Assembly (NCBI GenBank): GCA_964580575.1
Contig: CAZOLJ010000020.1
Location: 1 to 62,469, forward strand
DNA: 62,469 bases
Direction: 5' to 3'
Source of the DNA: CAVPDE01 sp964580575
GTDB taxonomy: Bacteria > Desulfobacterota > DSM-4660 > Desulfatiglandales > HGW-15
Shown: positions 23,603 to 31,770 of the stretch, piece by piece
Layout of the letters: each line of letters begins with the position of its first letter
Position numbering within the stretch: the first letter of the stretch is position 1
Program-made: the position numbers and the translations under genes
The notes under the pieces: model-generated
Seen by the model: the letters and a program-made list of their open reading frames with translations, nothing else
What the model was told of the DNA's origin: nothing
Databases searched by the model: none

Positions 23603-24220
23603 ATGGTATTTGATTATTTCAACAGCGTCATCGACTGGTACATGGGAAACATCAACTACTTCACCATCACGCTGCTGATGACCATCGAGAGCTCGTTTAT
23701 TCCATTCCCCTCTGAAGTGGTCATCCCGCCTGCAGCCTGGAAAGCTGCCCAGGGCGAGCTGAATGTCTACCTGGTGGTTGTCTGCGGCATCCTGGGAAGT
23801 CTGCTCGGGGCGATATTCAACTACTACTTAGCGTTGCTCCTCGGCCGCAAGGTGGTTTACTCCCTGGCAGACACAAAGATCGCCCACCTGATGCTCATCA
23901 ACCGCCGGTCCGTGGAGAAATCGGAACGCTATTTTCTCAAGTATGGAAATATCTCCACCTTTATCGGCCGCCTGGTGCCTGCGGTGCGGCAGCTGATATC
24001 CCTGCCTGCCGGCCTGTCAAAGATGGACATAAAGGCCTTTCTCTTCTACACCACCCTCGGTTCGGGGATATGGACGGTCATTCTGGCCGCCCTGGGGTAT
24101 TACCTGTACACTCAAAAGGAACTGCTGAACCGGTACTATGAAGACATCTGGTGGGTCCTTGCCGTTGTGGGGGTTCTTTTCCTGATCTATCTGGTCGTGA
24201 AGACGATGAAGGGGAAGTAG
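23603..24220 (+). CDS. DedA-family membrane protein
   Basis: The 205-residue product is an inner-membrane DedA/SNARE-associated-type protein, a family linked to polyprenyl-phosphate or phospholipid flipping and membrane homeostasis. It shows ESSFIPFPSEVVIPPA near residue 29, a re-entrant-loop style G-rich helix GILGSLLGAIFNYYLALLLGR, and the characteristic FIGRLVPAVRQLISLPAG near residue 119. Four to five hydrophobic segments are visible. A weak AGAGGAAG precedes the ATG. Confidence 0.92.
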   Translation: MVFDYFNSVIDWYMGNINYFTITLLMTIESSFIPFPSEVVIPPAAWKAAQGELNVYLVVVCGILGSLLGAIFNYYLALLLGRKVVYSLADTKIAHLMLINRRSVEKSERYFLKYGNISTFIGRLVPAVRQLISLPAGLSKMDIKAFLFYTTLGSGIWTVILAALGYYLYTQKELLNRYYEDIWWVLAVVGVLFLIYLVVKTMKGK

Positions 24221-24223
24221 GGG

Positions 24224-24379
24224 CTACAAGTCACCGGCCATTTGTTCCGTGAGATCTCTTTCCCTGAGGATTCGTCTCTTCCAGTTATTTAGGCTGGGAA
24301 CGATGTAGGGCAGGAGCCTGACGGAGTAGTAGGGAGGAAGCAGAGGCAGACCGACAAGATCTCCGAACACGACGAGCAT
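24224..24379 (-). CDS. C-terminal fragment of an unknown protein, cut by the scaffold gap
   Basis: Reading into the gap from the left on the minus strand, 51 residues are open up to the N run and end at TAG 24226-24224. The fragment contains VFGDLVGLPLLPPYYSVRLL and a basic region NNWKRRILRERDLTEQ, which looks like the end of a membrane protein. The Met at the gap edge is unlikely to be the true start. The family is not recognised; it is convergent with the DedA gene, four bases away. Confidence 0.5.
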   Translation of the reverse strand: MLVVFGDLVGLPLLPPYYSVRLLPYIVPSLNNWKRRILRERDLTEQMAGDL

Positions 24380-24479
24380 NNNNNNNNNNNNNNNNNNNNN
24401 NNNNNNNNNNNNNNNNNNNNNNNNNNNNNNNNNNNNNNNNNNNNNNNNNNNNNNNNNNNNNNNNNNNNNNNNNNNNNNN
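24380..24479. other. Assembly gap (100 N)
   Basis: Exactly 100 undetermined bases, the usual placeholder for a scaffold join. Gene order and distance across this point are therefore not certain. Confidence 0.99.
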
Positions 24480-24588
24480 GCAAAGGCACAAAGCAGAAAA
24501 GCCCTTCCGCTCTGTGCCTTTGTCCCTCAATCTGTCGGCTTCAGCTGACAGAAGTTGAATTCAAGAAGCTAGGGCATCAGGTAATTCC

Positions 24589-26715
24589 ATGAGTTCAAAA
24601 GGTTCATCGGAAAAAGTGGTCCTCACGAGCTGCTCTTATGACTGCGGCGCGCGGTGCATCCTGAAGGTCCGTGTGAGAGACGGGCGAATCGTGCACATCG
24701 GCACGGACGATCGACCCATGCCCAGCCTCAAAGCCTGTGTTCGCGGGCTTGCACAAAAAGATGTCGTCTACGCCCCGGATCGATTGACCAGGCCTTTAAA
24801 GCGAGTTGGACAGAGGGGCGAAGGAAAGTTTGAGCCTATTTCATGGGATGAGGCGCTGAGCGCTGTTTCAGAGCAGCTTCAGAGGGTCAGGGACCTCTAC
24901 GGAAACAGCGCCATCTTCCTCATGGACTACTCGGGTTCCATCAGCCCGCTTCAAGGCATGGGCAAGGCGGCGCGGCGCTTTTTTTCCCTTTTCGGCGGGT
25001 GTACCACCTGGTGGGGCATCACTTCTTATGAGGCGGCACTCTTTTCATCCCTCGTCACTTTCGGGACCGCCTTCACCGGTGCGACGCGGGACAATTTTCT
25101 CCATTCCAATCTGATCCTTCTTTGGGGTTTTGATCCTGTGGTCTCGCGGTTTGGTCCGGACATGGTTTACTATCTCGGGCAGGCCAAAAAAAACGGGGCC
25201 AGGATCATTTGTGTGGACCCCCGAATGACTCAGACCGCAGAGGCGCTTGCGCACCAGTGGATTGCCGTCAGACCGGGCACGGACACGGCCATGTTCATCG
25301 CCATGGCTCACGTCCTGATCACCGAGAACCTCTGCGATCGCCGGTTCATCGAGACCCACACGCATGGCTTCGGCAAATTTGAAGACTACGTTCTTGGAAA
25401 AGAAGACGGCCTGGCCAAGACCCCTCAATGGGCGCAGGAGATTGCCGGCGTGAGCGCAGAGGACATTCAGGCCTTGGCTCGCGACTATGCGACCGTTAAA
25501 CCGGCTGCGCTGTTTGCCGGATGGGCTCCGGGCCGGACGGCCTTTGGAGAACAGTACCACCGGGCCGCGAGCGTGTTGTCCGCAATGAGCGGCAACATTG
25601 GTGCGGTTGGCGGGTACACCGCAGGAGGGGTCGGTCGGGTGCCCATGGGCTTCCTCAAGAAGGTTTTCCCAATGCCCGGGGACCTGGGTCCAAAGGTCCA
25701 TATCAGCGATGTCTACAAGGCTCTGATCGAGGGGAAATCCGGGGGCTATCCCTGCGACATCAAGCTGCTCTACGTCGTGGGCTGCAATCTGCTGAATCAG
25801 TTTCTCAATGTGAACAAGGGTATCGAAGCTCTTAAGAGGCCGGAGTTCATCGTCATCCACGAACGGTTTATGACGCCCACTGCACGGTTTGCGGATCTTG
25901 TTCTGCCGGTCACGACTTCGATGGAGGGCGAGGACATCGGCCAGCCATGGTCCGGCAGTCCTTATTTCATTTTTCTCAACAAAGCCATAGAGCCTCTTCC
26001 GGAGACGAAATCCGATCTGAAGATCTTTTCGGAACTCGCGAAGCGCCTGAAACTTCAGGGGTACAATGATCGGTCGGACGAAGAGTGGCTGCGGAGCTTT
26101 GTGGAGGCCACGCCGGATCTTCCGGCCTTTGATTCATTCAAGGGGAAAGGCTTCCACGAGATCGGCCTTGCGGAGCCCTGGGTGGCATTTCGCGACCAGG
26201 TGGGGAAAGGCTTTCCTTTTTCAACACCCTCTGGGAAAATAGAGATCTACAGCGAGAAGATCGCGGAGATGAATAACCCGCTGCTCCCTCCTATCCCCAA
26301 ATACATGGACCTCTGGGAGGGGCCGAAGGATCCTTTGAGAGTCCGATATCCTCTGCAGCTGGTGAGCCCGCACGCTAAGACAAGGGTGAATTCCCAGTTC
26401 GACAACATCCCGAGACTCAAGGCGCTTGCGGACGACACCCTGTGGCTGAGTCGTGAAGATGCTGCAGCCCGAGGCATTGTCCACGGTGACAGAGTGAACA
26501 TCTCCAATGACCGTGGCAAGATGATCGCGACAGCCAAAGTCACGGACCGAATCATGCCCGGGGTCGTGAGCTTCGATGAGGGCGCCTGGTACCGGCCTGA
26601 CCAGGAAGGGGTTGACCATGGCGGGTGCGTCAATGTGTTGACGAGGGATGAAAAGTCGCCGGCAGGCGCTTTCCCTTGCAACACATGTCTCGTTCAGGTT
26701 GAAAAAGCGGGCTGA
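24589..26715 (+). CDS. Molybdopterin oxidoreductase, DMSO-reductase superfamily, cytoplasmic
   Basis: The 708-residue product has an N-terminal [4Fe-4S] motif CSYDCGARC...CVRG, then SWDEALSAVSEQL, the bis-MGD fold with LLWGFDPVVSRFG and RIICVDPRMTQTA, and a C-terminal dinucleotide-binding domain ending HGDRVNISNDRGKMIATA. No Tat signal is present, so it acts in the cytoplasm. By position the metal ligand should lie in GGCTTWWGITSYEAALF; no Sec codon is seen, and the Ser/Thr there could serve. No dedicated Fe-S or membrane subunit is adjacent. Substrate is unknown; related single-subunit enzymes act on organic hydroxyl or C-C substrates. Confidence 0.87.
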   Translation: MSSKGSSEKVVLTSCSYDCGARCILKVRVRDGRIVHIGTDDRPMPSLKACVRGLAQKDVVYAPDRLTRPLKRVGQRGEGKFEPISWDEALSAVSEQLQRVRDLYGNSAIFLMDYSGSISPLQGMGKAARRFFSLFGGCTTWWGITSYEAALFSSLVTFGTAFTGATRDNFLHSNLILLWGFDPVVSRFGPDMVYYLGQAKKNGARIICVDPRMTQTAEALAHQWIAVRPGTDTAMFIAMAHVLITENLCDRRFIETHTHGFGKFEDYVLGKEDGLAKTPQWAQEIAGVSAEDIQALARDYATVKPAALFAGWAPGRTAFGEQYHRAASVLSAMSGNIGAVGGYTAGGVGRVPMGFLKKVFPMPGDLGPKVHISDVYKALIEGKSGGYPCDIKLLYVVGCNLLNQFLNVNKGIEALKRPEFIVIHERFMTPTARFADLVLPVTTSMEGEDIGQPWSGSPYFIFLNKAIEPLPETKSDLKIFSELAKRLKLQGYNDRSDEEWLRSFVEATPDLPAFDSFKGKGFHEIGLAEPWVAFRDQVGKGFPFSTPSGKIEIYSEKIAEMNNPLLPPIPKYMDLWEGPKDPLRVRYPLQLVSPHAKTRVNSQFDNIPRLKALADDTLWLSREDAAARGIVHGDRVNISNDRGKMIATAKVTDRIMPGVVSFDEGAWYRPDQEGVDHGGCVNVLTRDEKSPAGAFPCNTCLVQVEKAG

Positions 26716-26790
26716 TCTTTTCTTACGGAATGGAAAGGCGGAAGTAGAACGCGGAGATCTGCTCGCGCAGATTTGAGAGGAGTTCGGGCC

Positions 26791-27306
26791 ATGCCCCATA
26801 TCTTATTCTTTTCCAGAAACAGATCGACCAGTGTCGAGCACATCGACGGAAGCTCATTGAAGGCTTGCTGCCGGCTGCAAGACTCCCTGATGGATGCATT
26901 GGTTGAAATCCAGGTCAAGCTCCCTGACCTTGAACTGGCAGAGGTCCGCGCGGAAGTCTACCGGAGTGACAGAGCGATTCCGAATGATGCCATGGAGAGT
27001 CTCCGTAAGGCGATTGGCATTCGCATTGGTCCAGGCCTCCTCAAAATCATGAAAGGCCTGGTTGGAGACCACGAAAACCTCGGGGAACTGCTCAACATGT
27101 TAGATGAGTGCTGCCAGGGGGTTATCCTTTCCTTTACCAAGGATGCCTTGGCAAAAGCGCCTGAAGACCGCGGGAAGGCCGAGGAGTATTATGCCCAGCT
27201 GGTCAAGGACAATGTGAGGCTTTATGACAGCTGCATTGCCTTTGCTCCGGACAGCCCTCTGGTGAAAGGCCTCGAGCAGCCGCCCAAAAGAAGTCACGAG
27301 TCATGA
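26791..27306 (+). CDS. Unknown protein, possible DUF2889-related
   Basis: The 171-residue product is soluble and mostly helical. Its C-terminal half (GLVGDHENLGELLNMLDECCQGVI) resembles the Cys-rich helical end of the DUF2889 domain in the next gene (RHFANLLVECC), so it may be a diverged paralogue. ATG 26791 follows GAGAGGAG; an upstream TTG is possible but lacks support. The stop overlaps the next start (ATGA), so the two are co-translated. It is the first gene after the molybdopterin enzyme. No function can be assigned. Confidence 0.65.
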   Translation: MPHILFFSRNRSTSVEHIDGSSLKACCRLQDSLMDALVEIQVKLPDLELAEVRAEVYRSDRAIPNDAMESLRKAIGIRIGPGLLKIMKGLVGDHENLGELLNMLDECCQGVILSFTKDALAKAPEDRGKAEEYYAQLVKDNVRLYDSCIAFAPDSPLVKGLEQPPKRSHES

Positions 27307-28445
27307 AGACTGAGTCAATGGACCGAGCCATGCTGAAGTTCATGAGAAACAAGACCGTGGGGATTGAAAGAAGGGACAAGGACACGCTCTGGGCTTATGG
27401 CGTGCTGGATGACGACATCTACGGGGTTGAGCTCGATGTTTCCATAGGCCTCTCCGACATGGTGATCCGATCCATCGAAGGACGGTTCAAGCGCTGGACG
27501 ACTCCTGAATGCCCAAAGGCCATCCCTGTCCTTCAACAGGCTGTCGGGTTTTGCGCGCTTGAAGAGGGATTTTCACAGAAGGTTCAAAAAAACATAGGGC
27601 GAAAGGGCTGCAGGCATTTTGCCAATCTTCTTGTGGAATGCTGTGGCGCGGCCGAGCAATCGGCCAACCTGATTCGAGGCGGCAAACCGGAGAAGATCCC
27701 TGCAGAGAGCAAAACCTCCGGGGGAAGGAAACAGAAGGAGGCCGAGAGACATCCAGAGAAGAGCCTCGGGAAGACCATAGAAGCTCGGGGCGAAGACAGG
27801 AGAGGGGTCGTCATCGACCTTCACGTGCACACCTATCCGGCTTCGCCCTGCAGTGTGGCGCGCGTTGACGATGTGATCCTGGAGGCGAAGAGGATCGGCC
27901 TGGAAGGGATCTGCCTTACCGATCACAATTACGTGTGGGACAAAGGTACTGTGGATGAATTGAGTCATAAGCACGGTTTTCTTGTTTTGCGAGGGAACGA
28001 AATCACTACCGATCAAGGGGACATGCTCGTTTTTGGATTGGAAACACCGATTCGTGGCATCATCAAACTGGATGAACTGAGAACCATGGTCTCGGAAGCA
28101 GAAGGCTTCATTATTGCGGCCCATCCCTTCCGCGGCTTTCTGCTTTTCGGATCCGGGCAACTGGGGCTGACTGCGGAAAAAGCCATGGAGCGGCCGCTTT
28201 TCAAACAGGTGGACGGCATCGAGGTGTTGAACAGCAAAGTCACGGAGAAAGAAAACCGCTTTGCCTCGGAAGTGGCAAAAGGCAGGGGCCTCCCGGGAAC
28301 CGGAGGGAGTGACGCTCACCAAGTCTCCGAAGTGGGCCTTTATGCCACCCGTTTTGAAGCGAAGATCCTGGATGAAAGCGACTTGGTAGCGGCGTTGAAA
28401 AGCGGCAAGTATTCGGCTTGTGCCTTCCGAAGGGTCTCAGCATAG
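27303..28445 (+). CDS. DUF2889 domain fused to a PHP-type phosphoesterase domain
   Basis: The 380-residue product joins two domains. Residues 1-125 match the DUF2889 pattern (GVLDDDIYGVELDV, then GRKGCRHFANLLVECC). A charged linker (125-170) leads to a PHP domain with DLHVHTYPASPCS, LTDHNYVWD, RGNEITTD, AAHPFRG and GGSDAHQV metal-binding motifs. PHP domains hydrolyse phosphoesters with two or three metals. DUF2889 is uncharacterised and is often found near aromatic or acyl-CoA metabolism genes. Translational coupling to 26791 suggests a shared role. Confidence 0.8.
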   Translation: MKTESMDRAMLKFMRNKTVGIERRDKDTLWAYGVLDDDIYGVELDVSIGLSDMVIRSIEGRFKRWTTPECPKAIPVLQQAVGFCALEEGFSQKVQKNIGRKGCRHFANLLVECCGAAEQSANLIRGGKPEKIPAESKTSGGRKQKEAERHPEKSLGKTIEARGEDRRGVVIDLHVHTYPASPCSVARVDDVILEAKRIGLEGICLTDHNYVWDKGTVDELSHKHGFLVLRGNEITTDQGDMLVFGLETPIRGIIKLDELRTMVSEAEGFIIAAHPFRGFLLFGSGQLGLTAEKAMERPLFKQVDGIEVLNSKVTEKENRFASEVAKGRGLPGTGGSDAHQVSEVGLYATRFEAKILDESDLVAALKSGKYSACAFRRVSA

Positions 28446-28516
28446 TCTGCTGCGTTCCTTTGATCCCCTTCAGGCAGGCGAGGGGGCAGGGAGGGAAAAC
28501 CAGGAAGGAGGCGCCC

Positions 28517-29971
28517 GTGGGAACAGAGAAGGACTGGGAAAGAATCATTCGGCGCATGGAGCAATTGTTGAGGCTCAAATCTTTTCCTGTGGCTTTCAAG
28601 ATGCTCGAAAGCAAGGCGGATCTCGGGAAGATTCCCTTTATGCGAAGAATGCAGCACAAAATGAGCCTCTGCCAAATGATCGCTTTGGTCAAGGACTTTG
28701 ACTGGACCGTGGGTGCGGAAGCAGAGGATTTCGTCTATCCTACATGCGCCTCAATCATCGGCCTCAGGGATATCCCCGAGCATTACAAAGACGGAACCTT
28801 TCGAAGTATCGTGTGGGTGAAGAAAAAGGAGGACGGCAGGAAGTACGAGGCGTCTATTCCGCGCTTGCCTCTCGGTCGGTACGAAGCTGTCGCTCTGGCC
28901 CCCCTGGTATACAAACCCTTTGAGCCGGACATCGTGCTCCTCTATGCCAATCCGGCTCAAATGATGCTTCTGATCAATGCGTTTCAATTGGAGGACTATG
29001 AAGTCATGGATTTCCATTGCGTAGGGGAATCCTCCTGCTCGGATGCCATCGCCCGCTGCTACCTGAACGGCAAGCCCTCCCTCACGGTTCCCTGTTATGG
29101 AGAAAGACGTTACGGCCATTGCCGGGATGAAGACCTGGTCATGGCGATCCCCGCGGAAAAGATGGAAAAAGCCTTGAGTGGACTCGAGACCCTCTATCGC
29201 AGAGGCGTCCGATACCCGATCAGCTTTGCGGGAGTTGAACAGGATCTGGGGGGTGCGTTTCCCCCTGCCTACGGCGACCTCGGGCAATTGGAAAAACTGC
29301 GGGGCAAAAACAACCGTATGCTACTGGGGGTAACCGGCGGCATTGCAACGGGGAAATCAGCGGTCTCCGCGATGCTCGAGGAGATGGGAGCGCCCCTCAT
29401 CGACTTCGATGTTCTTGCCCGGAAGGTCGTTGAACCGGGACAAAGGGCATGGAAAGAGATTGTGGGGTACTTTGGTCAGCAGGTGCTCCAGGAAGACGGA
29501 TCCCTTGATCGGAAGAAGCTCTCGCAGGTGGTGTTCGGAGATATGGAAAAGAGGAAGAAACTGGAGAGCTTGACCCACCCCCGTATTTTCGAAGAATTCT
29601 ACAGCCAGGTGGAGAAGATCTCTGCAAAGGACCCGGACGTCATTGTCCAGGTGGGCATTCCGCTGCTCATCGAGTTGAACCTGCAGTACCGTTTCCACAA
29701 AGTTCTCCTGGTCTACATTCCCCGTGAGATGCAGATCGAGCGGCTCATGAAGCGTGACGGCATCAGCCGGGAGGCGGCAGAGAGCATCCTCAAGGCCCAA
29801 CTGCCAATTGATGAAAAGCGGGGATATGCGGATTTCATCATTCACAACGAGGGAACGCTGGAGGATACGAGGCGGCAGGTTGAGCACGTGTGGGAAGAAC
29901 TGAAGAAGTGCCAAGAATCAGTAAGCAGCAAGAAGAAAGCAGTATGCAGTGAAGAAAGAGCGCAGGAGTGA
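28517..29971 (+). CDS. DUF169 domain fused to dephospho-CoA kinase (CoaE)
   Basis: The 484-residue product has an N-terminal DUF169 domain (residues 1-255: LRLKSFPVAFKML, CGESSCSDAIA-like region reading CVGESSCSDAIA, PCYGERRYG). A complete dephospho-CoA kinase follows: P-loop GVTGGIATGKSAVS near residue 278, IDFDVLARKVVEPG, LTHPRIFEEF, and the Arg-rich lid YIPREMQIERLMKRDG. CoaE phosphorylates dephospho-CoA in the final step of CoA synthesis. The C-terminal tail is encoded by an AAGCAG-rich simple repeat. GTG 28517 lies after GGAGG and is preferred over the longer frame. Fusion with DUF169 is unusual. Confidence 0.82.
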   Translation: MGTEKDWERIIRRMEQLLRLKSFPVAFKMLESKADLGKIPFMRRMQHKMSLCQMIALVKDFDWTVGAEAEDFVYPTCASIIGLRDIPEHYKDGTFRSIVWVKKKEDGRKYEASIPRLPLGRYEAVALAPLVYKPFEPDIVLLYANPAQMMLLINAFQLEDYEVMDFHCVGESSCSDAIARCYLNGKPSLTVPCYGERRYGHCRDEDLVMAIPAEKMEKALSGLETLYRRGVRYPISFAGVEQDLGGAFPPAYGDLGQLEKLRGKNNRMLLGVTGGIATGKSAVSAMLEEMGAPLIDFDVLARKVVEPGQRAWKEIVGYFGQQVLQEDGSLDRKKLSQVVFGDMEKRKKLESLTHPRIFEEFYSQVEKISAKDPDVIVQVGIPLLIELNLQYRFHKVLLVYIPREMQIERLMKRDGISREAAESILKAQLPIDEKRGYADFIIHNEGTLEDTRRQVEHVWEELKKCQESVSSKKKAVCSEERAQE

Positions 29972-30039
29972 ACTGCCTATGGCCAACTTCATCCGCAATC
30001 AATTGACTCATGGGTGGCTGTTTGAAGAGGGGACTTGCC

Positions 30040-30984
30040 ATGATGCTTAGAGAAGTCGACCGGATAGAAGTGCTGACGCTCATGGACAACTATGTAGACG
30101 TGCTCCTCGGCAGTACGGACGTGGTCCGTCGACCGGCGCACTCAGGAGGCGGAGAGATTTTCAAAGACACGCTCGTCGGGGAACATGGTCTTTCCCTGCT
30201 GGTGACCGTCTCCAAAGGGGCGAAAAAACACACCGTCCTGTTCGATACGGGGTACAGCGCTGTGGGTGTCCTGCATAATATTGAACACCTGGGATTGGAC
30301 CTGAAGCAGATCGAGTGCATCGTGCTCAGCCACGGCCACATGGATCACCTAGGATCTCTGAACGTTTTATTGGAAAAGATGCCCAAACCCATGCCCGTGC
30401 TGCTCCACCCCTATGCTTTTACCTCCCCCCGTTACGTGAGCCGCAAGGACGGCGAAAAAGACCGCTTCCCCATCATGCTGGATCGAGGGGAAATTCAGAA
30501 ACGGGGAGGTCAAATTAAAGAGACTGAGGCACCCACGTTGATCTGTGAGGACATGATCATGGTCAGCGGCGAGGTGGAGCGAACCACCTCGTTTGAAAAA
30601 GGAATGCCCCACGCCATGGTGGAAAAAAATGGAAAACTGGAAAAAGACCCCATCTCGGAAGATCAGGCGTTGTTCGTTCTTCTTAAGGGCAAAGGGTTGG
30701 TGGTGATCGGAGGGTGCAGCCACGCAGGAATCGTCAATACGGTGCTTTACGGGAAGAAGCTGACAGGATCACAACCCGTTCATGCGGTCCTGGGAGGATT
30801 TCATCTTTCAGGTCCCTTTTTTGAGCCCATCATCGGAGAGACCATCGATGCCCTAAAGGCTATGGCACCCAAAGTCCTGGTGCCCATGCACTGCACAGGC
30901 TGGAAGGCGATCCATCGATGCGAAGAAGCTTTTCCTGACGCTTTTGTCCTCAACAGCGTGGGGTCGAAATACGCACTGACATGA
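30040..30984 (+). CDS. MBL-fold metallohydrolase
   Basis: The 314-residue product resembles the MBL-fold group annotated as dihydropterin aminobenzene-phosphate synthase-like. The dinuclear metal site is visible in SHGHMDHLGS near residue 104, GGCSHAGI near residue 227 and MHCTGW near residue 285. Substrate is unknown: members act on pterin-like or lactone substrates. ATG 30040 follows GAAGAGGGG; ATG 30010 is an alternative. It closes the molybdopterin / DUF2889 / CoaE gene run and converges on the TumA gene. Confidence 0.82.
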   Translation: MMLREVDRIEVLTLMDNYVDVLLGSTDVVRRPAHSGGGEIFKDTLVGEHGLSLLVTVSKGAKKHTVLFDTGYSAVGVLHNIEHLGLDLKQIECIVLSHGHMDHLGSLNVLLEKMPKPMPVLLHPYAFTSPRYVSRKDGEKDRFPIMLDRGEIQKRGGQIKETEAPTLICEDMIMVSGEVERTTSFEKGMPHAMVEKNGKLEKDPISEDQALFVLLKGKGLVVIGGCSHAGIVNTVLYGKKLTGSQPVHAVLGGFHLSGPFFEPIIGETIDALKAMAPKVLVPMHCTGWKAIHRCEEAFPDAFVLNSVGSKYALT

Positions 30985-31000
30985 TTTTCTGCCGCCTCAG

Positions 31001-31360
31001 TCATGCTGCCAGCTTGAGCTGGGCTTCTACGACGTCCCAAGGCACTTCTACTTTCTCGTCAACCGTGTAACAGATCAGACCCAGCTGCTCAAGGCGGTGA
31101 ACATCCGTGTGAACATTTTTATAATCTCGACCGAGCTGATTTGCCAAGGAGCGTATACTCATAGGTCCGTTGGTGCGTAATGTTTTCAAAAGCCCCCACC
31201 TGGCAGAGGTCAGCGTTTTTATCAAGGTCTCTAGGTCCTCAAAGTACAGGCGATGTTCCACCTGAGATTTCCGTCCTTCTTCGGCGCGCTTCCAAGCTTC
31301 CACAAAGCCTCTGGCGGACACTGTAGCATCAGAGACACCTATCTTAATTTGTTTCTTCAT
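31001..31360 (-). CDS. TumA-type antitoxin, winged-helix regulator
   Basis: The 119-residue product has an N-terminal segment rich in charged residues and a MarR-like winged helix (TSARWGLLKTLRTNGPMSIRS, then LGRDYKNVHTDVHRLEQLGLI). It fits the HVO_A0114-type regulators paired with DUF6516/TumE toxins. It should neutralise TumE and repress the operon. It overlaps the toxin gene by 4 bases (ATGA), a usual toxin-antitoxin arrangement with the toxin first. The 9-bp palindrome at 31645 is a likely binding site. Confidence 0.83.
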   Translation of the reverse strand: MKKQIKIGVSDATVSARGFVEAWKRAEEGRKSQVEHRLYFEDLETLIKTLTSARWGLLKTLRTNGPMSIRSLANQLGRDYKNVHTDVHRLEQLGLICYTVDEKVEVPWDVVEAQLKLAA

Positions 31361-31647
31361 TTCATCTCCCTCATTCTTTCGATGTCTTCCAAAAAGTCCT
31401 TGACCAGAGTATCCACGTCAGTGAAACGATACGGTTCCTCCAAATCCAAGGCATGCCGATGATGCCCTTTGCCTTTCTCATTGTCGTAACGCAGCAGGCA
31501 GGTTCCATCAGCAGTGCCATAAAAGAGGCGATACTTCAAAGCCGCTGTTTTTTCACCGGAAGTCAGTGGCAGCCGCCAGAGAACCATTTCTCGAATCGCG
31601 CCATCCGCGTAGATGAATTTCTCTCGATAGAGCAGACGGGCACGCAT
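31357..31647 (-). CDS. TumE-family (DUF6516) toxin
   Basis: The 96-residue product matches the TumE/DUF6516 family: ALKYRLFYGTADGTCLLRYDNEKGKGHHRH in two blocks, with YDNEKGKGHHRH near residue 55, and a C-terminal helix FLEDIERMREMK. Members are predicted growth-inhibiting toxins of type II systems. The start codon itself lies inside a perfect palindrome. The pair stands alone between the MBL-fold gene and the acyl-CoA synthetase gene, consistent with an independently mobile stabilisation cassette. Confidence 0.82.
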   Translation of the reverse strand: MRARLLYREKFIYADGAIREMVLWRLPLTSGEKTAALKYRLFYGTADGTCLLRYDNEKGKGHHRHALDLEEPYRFTDVDTLVKDFLEDIERMREMK

Positions 31648-31667
31648 ATGGTATTATTTACCATATG
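31645..31667. promoter_or_regulatory. Palindromic operator overlapping the TumE start codon
   Basis: CATATGGTA-TTATT-TACCATATG is a perfect 9-bp inverted repeat with a 5-bp spacer. The first three bases are the complement of the toxin ATG, so any transcript starting within the palindrome would be nearly leaderless. On the minus strand a TTGTAA element lies about 17 bp upstream of TAAATA inside the repeat. Autorepression by the antitoxin is the simplest reading. Confidence 0.6.
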
Positions 31668-31770
31668 GCCCGTTTAATTACAAGAGAATCGTAAAAGAGT
31701 GCCAAGAAAAAAGAAGGCGTCCGGCTGCAAACCATGGAACGGCCGCAACCGCAAGCCATGAGCGCGTGTC

